Shown one piece after another: positions 6,540-12,404 of a DNA stretch of 12,404 nt; positions within the stretch are counted from its first letter, which is position 1, and each line of letters starts with the position of its first letter. The stretch is taken from positions 1 to 12,404 of the forward strand of contig JAKACI010000020.1 in NCBI GenBank assembly GCA_021821565.1, given 5' to 3'. The notes under the pieces are model-generated. The model had not been told where the DNA came from. It saw only the letters and a program-made list of their open reading frames with translations, and ran no database searches. The position numbers and the translations under genes were made by a program. This DNA is from a bacterium. GTDB lineage: Bacteria > SZUA-79 > Acidulodesulfobacterales > Acidulodesulfobacteraceae.

Positions 6540-6935
6540 TTAATAAAAAACAGGTTTTATTTTTACGGCTATCAATTGACCGCCCGCATTTTTAGATGCC
6601 GTTATACTCACGGTCTCTCCTTTTTTTAAAGTAGAGCATGATGTTTTTGTCATATTTGCGGCATTATTATTCATCGTCATCATACCGTTTTGAACGGCAA
6701 GACAGGAAGTAGAACTGTTTATAAAGCATGTAACGCCATTGTATAATTTTATAGATGAACTGTTTATGCTTACAATGGTGCCGGCGTAAAAATATGTATT
6801 GGCAGACGGCGGAGTTTTAAGTTGAGATATGTTGTCGGCATAAGCGTTTTTAATACTGCTAAATGATAACGATACAGATAATGATAATGCAAACAAAAAT
6901 AAAATAATTATAAAATTATTAAATTTTATATACAT
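6540..6935 (-). CDS. Small exported protein with DUF5666/OB-like beta domain
   Basis: This is a 131-residue protein with an N-terminal signal peptide: Lys4, a hydrophobic core at about 8-26, and cleavage likely after AYA (31-33). The mature part has GTIVSINSSSIKLYNG (52-67) and GETVSITASKNAGGQLIAV (106-124). The order of strand, small insertion, KKGE-VSI turn and final AVKI strand resembles DUF5666-type domains of secreted bacterial proteins, but I claim this only by pattern. Cys70, Cys78 and Cys100 are present in the mature chain. It lies 175 bases after pilY1 on the same strand, so it may be the last gene of the pilus locus. The ribosome-binding site is weak (AAGAA). Confidence 0.65.
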   Translation of the reverse strand: MYIKFNNFIIILFLFALSLSVSLSFSSIKNAYADNISQLKTPPSANTYFYAGTIVSINSSSIKLYNGVTCFINSSTSCLAVQNGMMTMNNNAANMTKTSCSTLKKGETVSITASKNAGGQLIAVKIKPVFY

Positions 6936-7110
6936 TTTAATATTCTTCGTCAGTTTAAATCTATAGAAGTTAAATCTAAGAAGTTAAATATGCAAAAATC
7001 TATAAATTAAAACTTAAACGCCTCCATAATTAAAAGTTAAATTATTAAACATACTATCAAGCGATTTAGTAAACTTATTAACTTACATAATTTTTAATTT
7101 TTTTAAGACT

Positions 7111-10100
7111 TTAAGGCTCTTGAAACCATGAAGTCGGCGTTACTTTTGAAGGCAACGCAGGTATTTTTACATTTATAGCTTGACCGGTAGAAGTTGTTAC
7201 TACTAAAGAGCTATTTGAAATAACGGGAGCAGATGCAACTCCCGAACCTATAACGGTTGATTGCGCAGCTCCGCTTGAAGCCGTAGCGTTGTTAATAATA
7301 GAAATAGTCCCAGAAGTTGATACTAATATTGTCCCGCCTCCGTTAAGATAGCTTACCGCATATAGATTAGAAGTTCCGTAACCGCAGACACTTTGAACCG
7401 ATGACGGCGTAAATGTCGTAAAATAAACTATGCCGTCGTAAACAGTGGGAGTAGACGTTACTTTTTCGCCGGGCGATAAAGTTATATACCATCCGTCAGC
7501 CGAATTGACGGCAGTCAAATTAGTCGTCGAGCCGCTCACTCCGGTTTGATTGACTAAATCTGATTCGTTAATCGGACCGCTTGTCGGACAAGTTAACGGA
7601 CCGCCTAAGGGGGTTGTATTTATTGCAATAAATTCATTATTTCTTGATGTAATTACCTCGTTTAAGTTTTCTCTGTTTCCCGTGCCGAAGAAAACCCATA
7701 AATTTCCTAAAGTATCCGTAGCCGTTGAAGGTGAAAAGAAAATATTTAACGGGTTAGCCGCAGAAGCATTTGAGTCAAACAATCTGCATGCATCCCAGTT
7801 TGAAGTTCCTGAAGCTTTATAAGGAGGTAATCCGTCGGGGATATTTACCGACCACATTTGACCGCCTAAATCACCGGCATAAAACCCCTCCATTCTAAAA
7901 TTTTGACTTAAAACCTGTGTGACAGCCGAAGGTATTGAGTATTTCATATTAGCATCATTTGACGAATTAAATTCCCATAAAATTTGTTCGTCAGTGTAAT
8001 TAGGATTTGCCGATGTTCCCGTGTTGACGGGATTAGGTTCAACATATAAAGAATATAAAGCATTTCCTAAGCTATTATTTGATGAATATCCTCCGCCCAC
8101 AAAAGCAGCGTAAGTTTTTATATATTGCGGCGGCAATAGCGGACTTGCAGGGGCGGGGTTATTTCCGCATGCCCCGGATTGTCCGTTATTTGCCGCATAA
8201 TCTGGGTTAGGCAAACATACATAAGAAATATTTGGTTTAGACCACGTATTACCCATTGAACTGTCTGTGATATTCCATAACGAATCTGGATAAGACGAAC
8301 TTGATGGGTTAGTAATGCCAAGCGCATAATAATATGTTCCTCCGTTTCTTTCGCCGCCAATTAAAACTGAATGCCAGCTATTTTGCAGACCGCTCTGATT
8401 TAACGGATAATTAGAATTATCAACGGAATTTACCGTTCCGTTAAATATATTGCTAAAGAATACATCTGATGCGGCAGGAGTTGAATCTACAAATTCAGGA
8501 AAATTAAGCGTTGTTCCTACGCCTATAGAACTGTCATACCATGAAGTTATTTTTGGAAGCAGATTTGGCGGAATATAGCCGAAAACTTCGGCTCCCGTTC
8601 CGTATGTATATGAATTAGTAGAAGTGTTCCAGCTTCCGGCGTTAAAAGCATGAAGCATACCGTCGTTAGCGCCGACATAAAGAACCTCATTCCTTGGGTT
8701 TGTAACTGCGTATTCCTGTTTAAAAGCCTGATAAGAATTGCTTGAATAAGGAAAAGGCGGCGGACCGACCAAAACAGGGTTTGAATGGAATATTGCGCCT
8801 AATTTCCAGTTATCCGTGGAAGAATCCGGGTCAAGAACAAAATTTAAAATATCTGTTGCGCAAGCCGACACCGATGTTGAACCCGGACATACGCTGCCGT
8901 AGTAATAAGGACTCGTCGCTGTTGAGTTTATATTTAATAAACTATCTAAATCTAAATTTGAACTGCTTGCGCTTACAGGATTTATAGCAATTGTTTGCTG
9001 AGCCCCGGTAGAGGGATTTAAATATGACGTCAAGACATCTCTTGAAGAAGGAGATTCGGATTGAAGCAAACCTCCTGCCCCGTTACCGTTATCCCAGTAT
9101 GAATCGCTTGTGTTTATTTGACCGTTTGTAACGGCTGAACCGAGGGGACCTGTCAGCTCTCCTATAGAATTTAAACCGAAAAGATAAATATTTCCTTCTC
9201 CCCATAAAGGCTGGTTTAACGATTTAAAATTAGCATAATAAACATACTGCTGATTAGTCGTCTCATTTACTACGGGAGAAGTAAACGAAGAGGTTTGTTT
9301 TTCAATTTGATTAAAAATAGTCGTCAAAGAAGATTCAAGCTCGTTTAAGTTAAAGGCAAGATAAACCGTTCCTGAAACAGTTATAGTCCCGGAATCTCCG
9401 GATGCGCTTAATGTGTTTAAGCTGTTTGAAAGCAATACCTCGTCGGTATTAGGATAAATTCCTGTTACGGTAGCGCAATTATTACCGTTAGCATATACGC
9501 CGCTGTTGTTGTTAGCTGATTCGCAGTCATCGCTTTCATTTCCGTTATCCGATATAGTATCGCCTACCAAAACACCGTTTGTAGTTGAGAATGCAGAAGA
9601 CGGTAAAACAAGCGTGGTAGAAGAACTGCCTACGCTAGCGGGAAAACTAACACCGTTGGGGTTGCCGGTTAGGGGGGAAGGGTCAATCCCCGCCCCCGCA
9701 TTTGCCATACTCTGGATATAGACAGGACCGCTTATACCCCCGCTATAACCGAAACCTATCATAAAAGTCTGAATAGGATATGATGTATCTACGGTTGTAT
9801 ATAATTTATAAAGAGCCGAAGGAGTAGAGGAAGCCTTATAGTCGTTTGCCTCACCGTCGGTTATGATTATAGAAAAGTTTCTTCTGCATGTTTTAGCGCT
9901 GTCGGCGCTCAGCGAATTAGTAAAATAAGTCATCATATTTTCAACCATGGAATACATCGGAGTTCCGCCGCCGGCTTTTAATCCTGAAACAACGGTTCCT
10001 GCGGGGTCGGTAAGACCGCCGTAATCGGGAGCATTCCATAAAATATAATTTATTGCAGGACCTGCAATATCGGCAGGGTCAAAATACGGGTCGGTTGAAT

Positions 10101-10968
10101 TATTTGAATTAGAAGTAACAGTTTCCGATGTCGTTGTATTAAGCGTGCCGTTTACCGTTAAAGGCGCATACAAACGCCAGTTAGATAATCTGTTTAAATT
10201 ATCATCATCTCCAATATAAAAAGAATAATCGTAAGAAATAAAATACCATGCTATATCATTTAGATTAGTCGTCGGATTACCGTTTGCATCTAGATTAGAC
10301 GGTCCGCTGCATGGAAATATACCGTTGCCATAAGGACCATTGGCGCCCTCAAACGGATATTCAGAATTAAAATTATTATTTATTAAGTAAGCCCCTGAAT
10401 GATCAGGCGTTCCAAGTCCTCCCGGGTTACCGGGATAATGAACCGCATCAGCAGGATTTGTAAAAGTAAGCCCGTCATAAGGAGATGGACCGTAAGCATA
10501 TACGCATGCGCGGGCTTCTTTTGCGCCGCTATTAGGCGTAGGTGTCTGGTCAAATGTTGCAAAGGCATAATTAAGATTTGAAAAGGACGGGTCCTGAACT
10601 ATCTGAGAGATTGCCATCTTTGCATTATATATTTTTGAAAAGACGCTGTTTGACCCCGGCGCCCATACAGGTGAAGCGCCGCCGTCAGTCCATGATTCGG
10701 GAGCGTCGTATCCGCTGGCGGAGCTATTACTCCAATTAACCCCTTCATTCCACATCATTGAACCCGACGTGTCTAAAAATATTAAGACATTAGGATTATT
10801 GACATTTGTAAGAAATGAGGTATCTGATGCATAAGCCGATTTTATATTTTGTATTCCCGTTATGTATGTTAATCCTATGTTTATTATACTTATAAATAAT
10901 AAAAGCATAAAAACATTTTGAAGCAATGATATAAAAGTTTTAATATTATTTATTCTTTTATTTTTCAT
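7111..10968 (-). CDS. pilY1: PilY1/PilC-type type IV pilus tip adhesin with vWA domain
   Basis: This 1285-residue exported protein has a signal peptide (hydrophobic 15-37, cleavage likely after AYA at 47). The von Willebrand A domain begins at about 58; its metal site is complete with Asp66, Ser68 and Ser70 (DTSGS), Thr336 (GGGTPMY) and Asp371 (IITDGEAND). An extra region of about 100 residues (430-533) precedes the last vWA helix (NELESSLTTIFNQIE). The C-terminal beta-propeller typical of PilY1 shows EVLYVGANDGMLHAFN (761-776), FVDSTPAASDVFF (826-838), VLIGGERNGGTYYYALGI (868-885) and AGDLGGQMWSVNI (1031-1043). PilY1 sits at the pilus tip, promotes pilus extension and mediates adhesion and mechanosensing. 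Size is close to known PilY1 proteins. AAAGGTG precedes ATG 10968 at a normal distance. Its base composition is visibly richer in G+C than flanking genes. Confidence 0.92.
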   Translation of the reverse strand: MKNKRINNIKTFISLLQNVFMLLLFISIINIGLTYITGIQNIKSAYASDTSFLTNVNNPNVLIFLDTSGSMMWNEGVNWSNSSASGYDAPESWTDGGASPVWAPGSNSVFSKIYNAKMAISQIVQDPSFSNLNYAFATFDQTPTPNSGAKEARACVYAYGPSPYDGLTFTNPADAVHYPGNPGGLGTPDHSGAYLINNNFNSEYPFEGANGPYGNGIFPCSGPSNLDANGNPTTNLNDIAWYFISYDYSFYIGDDDNLNRLSNWRLYAPLTVNGTLNTTTSETVTSNSNNSTDPYFDPADIAGPAINYILWNAPDYGGLTDPAGTVVSGLKAGGGTPMYSMVENMMTYFTNSLSADSAKTCRRNFSIIITDGEANDYKASSTPSALYKLYTTVDTSYPIQTFMIGFGYSGGISGPVYIQSMANAGAGIDPSPLTGNPNGVSFPASVGSSSTTLVLPSSAFSTTNGVLVGDTISDNGNESDDCESANNNSGVYANGNNCATVTGIYPNTDEVLLSNSLNTLSASGDSGTITVSGTVYLAFNLNELESSLTTIFNQIEKQTSSFTSPVVNETTNQQYVYYANFKSLNQPLWGEGNIYLFGLNSIGELTGPLGSAVTNGQINTSDSYWDNGNGAGGLLQSESPSSRDVLTSYLNPSTGAQQTIAINPVSASSSNLDLDSLLNINSTATSPYYYGSVCPGSTSVSACATDILNFVLDPDSSTDNWKLGAIFHSNPVLVGPPPFPYSSNSYQAFKQEYAVTNPRNEVLYVGANDGMLHAFNAGSWNTSTNSYTYGTGAEVFGYIPPNLLPKITSWYDSSIGVGTTLNFPEFVDSTPAASDVFFSNIFNGTVNSVDNSNYPLNQSGLQNSWHSVLIGGERNGGTYYYALGITNPSSSSYPDSLWNITDSSMGNTWSKPNISYVCLPNPDYAANNGQSGACGNNPAPASPLLPPQYIKTYAAFVGGGYSSNNSLGNALYSLYVEPNPVNTGTSANPNYTDEQILWEFNSSNDANMKYSIPSAVTQVLSQNFRMEGFYAGDLGGQMWSVNIPDGLPPYKASGTSNWDACRLFDSNASAANPLNIFFSPSTATDTLGNLWVFFGTGNRENLNEVITSRNNEFIAINTTPLGGPLTCPTSGPINESDLVNQTGVSGSTTNLTAVNSADGWYITLSPGEKVTSTPTVYDGIVYFTTFTPSSVQSVCGYGTSNLYAVSYLNGGGTILVSTSGTISIINNATASSGAAQSTVIGSGVASAPVISNSSLVVTTSTGQAINVKIPALPSKVTPTSWFQEP
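9370..9681 (-). other. Extra domain inserted in the PilY1 vWA region
   Basis: Codons 430-533 encode a Gly/Ser/Asn/Asp-rich stretch with TTLVLPSSAF, VGDTISDNGNESDDCES, CATVTGIYPNTDEVLLSNS and SGTITVSG. It has an alternating beta pattern and two Cys (482 and 498) that could form a disulfide. It interrupts the link between MANAGAG and the YLAFNLNELESSL segment that normally follow one another in PilY1 vWA domains. It resembles small beta modules of phage tail or surface proteins, by pattern only. Confidence 0.5.
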
Positions 10969-11185
10969 AATTGCGCACCTTTAATTTATTGCAATTAATA
11001 TGATTAACATAATGTATAGCTATTAAATATATTAGTTAATTATACCTATAAATTGCCAATAGAACTTGCAAAAACCCCTTCGGATATTCGTAAAACACTA
11101 ATGTCTGTATAAGGTCTGCGGCAATTATATTTTCACAGGTTTATAAAGAATAATTATATACATTAAATACGGTATTTATATAGTC

Positions 11186-11214
11186 TTGACGTTAATTTAA
11201 TGTTAATTTAAAAT
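11186..11214 (+). promoter_or_regulatory. Orphan forward promoter-like sequence antisense to the pilus locus
   Basis: TTGACG (11186-11191), a 17-base spacer, then TAAAAT (11209-11214) fit sigma-70 well (5 of 6 bases in each box). No + strand gene follows; a transcript would run antisense into the 3' end of the pilX-like gene. It could be a small or antisense RNA promoter or a chance match in AT-rich DNA. Confidence 0.35.
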
Positions 11215-11352
11215 TTTCTGTCGGCAAATTTGAGTATATAATTAATTATATAAAATAAATAAAATACAAATTATATTTAAAACTTATCGTAAAACTTAAT
11301 AAACTTAATAAATAAATAATAATTCTATTTTTATAATTTTAATATTTTATTT

Positions 11353-11383
11353 AATGCTATTAGCAGCATGCTGTAATGCCATT
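11353..11383 (-). terminator. Imperfect hairpin downstream of the pilX-like gene
   Basis: CAGCATGCTG (11364-11373) is a perfect palindrome, flanked by AATGCTATTA (11353-11362) and TAATGCCATT (11374-11383), which pair except for two central mismatches. It lies 39 bases after the pilX stop. There is no T-run after it on the - strand, so a classic intrinsic terminator is doubtful; it may be a processing or stability hairpin between pilX and pilY1. Confidence 0.3.
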
Positions 11384-11421
11384 TTGCTTAATATCAATAT
11401 TAAATATATTAAATTAAATCA

Positions 11422-12033
11422 CTAACCGCTTGGTATAGGCATAGGTCCATAGTTAAAATTCATTCCTGTTGTTGTTGTTTTTTGAGAGTTAATATTTTTA
11501 TTTGCGATAGAATAGATAATTCCTTTATAAAACATATACTTATTTGAGCTAAATCCAGGTTCGGGACCATATTGCCCAGAATATTCAAATCCCGCGTTTC
11601 CTTGAAATCCTAAATTTTGAGAAACATCCGCACTAATATTGCCTACAGATAAAGGTTGAAAAAATGCAGCCGTGCATATATCCGGTCCAGGTGAACATCC
11701 GGCAGGAGGATTTGCGGTTGTATAATAATAAGCATTCATTACAGGGCTTCCAATACCTGCATTTGTTCCTATATTTGTGCTGATTTCATCTACAACTAAA
11801 TTCATCATTGAATCAGCCGTATTTAAAGTGTAGCTTGATTTATAATTTTGCCCTGCGTTTATCACGTCCGTTCCCGTAGTCTCAATGGCAACTGCGGCTA
11901 AAAGACTTAAAATAAGCGTTATAAGCAAAACTGTAATAAGCGCCACGCCGTTTTCATTTAGTGGTATTTTTGTTTTTAGCATTTTAACAAACATTGCCGA
12001 TATAATTTCCCGTCCGTAAGGACGGGGATACAT
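11422..12033 (-). CDS. PilX-like type IV minor pilin
   Basis: This 203-residue protein has one N-terminal hydrophobic segment preceded by a prepilin-type leader. LNENGVALITVLLITLILSL (25-44) gives a processing site after Gly29, then a long hydrophobic helix to about 52. VALITVLL...LLAAVAIETTGTD and the following NYKSSYTLNTADSMMN match PilX N-terminal domains, where a central Ala-rich run and an Asn/Ala-rich helix are typical. The residue five after cleavage is Thr34, not the Glu of major pilins. ATG 12033 is chosen because AGAGG lies 7 bases before it; starts at 11994 or 11982 would give the more usual short leader but have no ribosome-binding site. The extra residues 1-15 are encoded largely by a hairpin that may belong to an inserted element. 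It probably acts with PilY1 at the pilus tip. Confidence 0.8.
   Translation of the reverse strand: MYPRPYGREIISAMFVKMLKTKIPLNENGVALITVLLITLILSLLAAVAIETTGTDVINAGQNYKSSYTLNTADSMMNLVVDEISTNIGTNAGIGSPVMNAYYYTTANPPAGCSPGPDICTAAFFQPLSVGNISADVSQNLGFQGNAGFEYSGQYGPEPGFSSNKYMFYKGIIYSIANKNINSQKTTTTGMNFNYGPMPIPSG
12009..12026. repeat. Perfect GTAA-loop hairpin inside the pilX-like start region
   Basis: CCCGTCC (12009-12015) and GGACGGG (12020-12026) pair over 7 GC-rich bases around a GTAA tetraloop. It begins 4 bases inside the chosen pilX start codon. The core CCGTAAGG recurs in the IS605-type right-end hairpin (12382-12389). It could be the left end of a small IS200/IS605-derived element, or a hairpin that limits pilX translation. 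Confidence 0.5.
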
Positions 12034-12240
12034 AGGCAATCCTCTTGTTTTTTATTTTATTTATAATATAATAATATACAGGTTAAAAGACCTGTTGTTC
12101 TTTGACAACTTATATGCGGTTGGTATCAGGTCTATGGGTGATACCGTAAAATAAGTTCCCAAAATAGTCTGGATGTATTTTAGCAATGTTTTGCGCATCA
12201 CAGCGATATAAAAGCTATGCGCCGTATGAAAACCAGACCT

Positions 12241-12392
12241 AAAGAAAAGAAAACATTGCGTAGTAGGGCAGGAAGTGCCCGAACTGACGCTTGGGGAAAC
12301 AAGCTCTATGGATGACCGAGTAAATGTTTTCATAATATTTGCTCCTAAAAAGTATCTTGTCTATGAACCAAGAAGCCCCTACCGTAAGGTAG
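12241..12392 (+). pseudogene. tnpB: Degenerate tnpB 3' end
   Basis: One + strand frame reads TLRSRAGSARTDAWGNKLYG and stops at TGA 12313-12315. AGSARTDAWGN aligns with the VGTTGINACGD pattern near the C-terminus of many IS605 TnpB proteins. Sixteen codons further on, another frame reads SMNQEAPTVR and stops at TAG 12390-12392, matching the usual SMKQEA tail. The frames differ, so at least one frameshift separates them. The RuvC and zinc-finger parts are absent upstream. Confidence 0.5.
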
Positions 12393-12396
12393 TGGG
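12376..12396 (+). repeat. IS605-type right-end hairpin with bulged T
   Basis: CCC-CTACC, loop GTAA, GGTAG-T-GGG: eight pairs interrupted by a single unpaired T at 12393. Y1 transposases (TnpA) of the IS200/IS605 family recognise imperfect end hairpins with an extrahelical T, as shown for IS608. The following TGTTTCAC fits a cleavage end of such elements. Confidence 0.6.
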
Positions 12397-12404
12397 TGTT
12401 TCAC

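Larger units (their letters stand above)
10969..11421. other. Gap between pilX-like gene and pilY1
   Basis: This AT-rich 453-base spacer has no coding frame that looks real on either strand. It holds a + strand promoter-like pair and an imperfect hairpin (listed separately). A TATAAT on the - strand (11044-11039) could serve pilY1 but has no good -35. Minor pilin genes and pilY1 usually abut, so this gap is longer than expected. Confidence 0.5.
12061..12404 (+). mobile_element. IS200/IS605-family remnant, right end (left limit uncertain, maybe 12009)
   Basis: The right side has the three expected parts of a tnpB-bearing IS605 element in order: a TnpB-like C-terminal peptide, an ATGAACCAAGAAGCCCC stretch equal to the common SMKQEA tail, and a terminal hairpin with a bulged T ending in TTTCAC. 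There is no tnpA or catalytic tnpB region, and the pilX-like gene begins where tnpB should be, so this is a deleted relic or a small non-autonomous element that would need enzymes from elsewhere. No target duplication is expected in this family. The outer right limit may be just at or beyond the window end. Confidence 0.6.
12182..12404 (+). ncRNA. Omega-RNA-like structured region (TnpB guide RNA scaffold)
   Basis: Several helices stack in order. A 10-base stem (12183-12192 with 12250-12259) encloses GCGCAT/ATGCGC (12193-12198, 12217-12222). Next come GGGCA/TGCCC (12266-12270, 12276-12280), GCTTG/CAAGC (12289-12293, 12300-12304) and the right-end hairpin (12376-12396). In TnpB systems the omega RNA covers the tnpB 3' end and the element's right end, with the guide taken from DNA just beyond it; here that guide would begin right after the window. 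Structure is seen, function is inferred. Upstream stems at 12078-12095 and 12122-12145 may extend it. Confidence 0.45.

Noticed and set aside
8118..8360. 80-codon - strand frame and several + strand frames inside pilY1
   Set aside because: They lie fully within the pilY1 gene, whose vWA and propeller motifs are clear, and have no motif of their own.
12061..12333. 90-codon open frame on the - strand over the IS605-like end
   Set aside because: It is the complement of the tnpB remnant and stem-loops; its residues match no protein style and the + strand reading explains the DNA better.

Overview
The window is AT-rich, with poly-Asn and AT-microsatellite stretches inside otherwise conserved genes. 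It carries type IV pilus machinery (a PilX-like minor pilin and PilY1), so it probably comes from a Gram-negative, type IV-piliated bacterium with a low-GC genome. A deltaproteobacteria-related lineage would fit, but nothing in the sequence fixes the taxonomy. There are no rRNA genes, no tRNA genes and no CRISPR array.

Region 1 (1-3915, + strand) holds three metabolic or transport genes in tandem: a GalE-type NAD-dependent sugar-nucleotide epimerase, a 12-helix MFS exporter and a CPA1/NhaP-type Na+/H+ antiporter. Both transporters carry an Asn-rich low-complexity insertion in a loop.

Region 2 (about 3916-6350, mainly - strand) is a defence/toxin-antitoxin island. Reading leftward from a promoter near 6345 the order is: AbrB-fold VapB antitoxin, PIN-domain VapC toxin, a nucleotidyltransferase (MNT), a HEPN protein, a second truncated MNT whose downstream frame looks like a leftover C-terminus, and a 69-residue unknown protein. 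Short gene relics lie beside the island. The HEPN protein lacks the RX4-6H RNase motif and its partner MNT is broken, so the HEPN/MNT module looks degraded, whereas VapBC looks intact and has two palindromes at its promoter.

Region 3 (6540-12033, - strand) is a pilus/adhesin locus. It holds a PilX-like minor pilin, a PilY1 tip adhesin of 1285 residues (von Willebrand A domain plus beta-propeller, with an extra domain of about 100 residues in the vWA part) and a small exported protein. A gap of about 450 bp separates pilX from pilY1. The usual pilV/pilW/fimT genes are not seen upstream of pilX.

Region 4 (about 12009-12404) replaces the expected upstream pilin genes. It has the right end of an IS200/IS605-family element: a hairpin with a bulged T, broken remains of the TnpB C-terminus, and a strongly structured stretch that resembles a TnpB omega (guide) RNA scaffold. 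No TnpA and no catalytic part of TnpB is present. A hairpin with the same CCGTAAGG core sits within the first codons of the pilX-like gene, so the element may run right into that gene's translation start.
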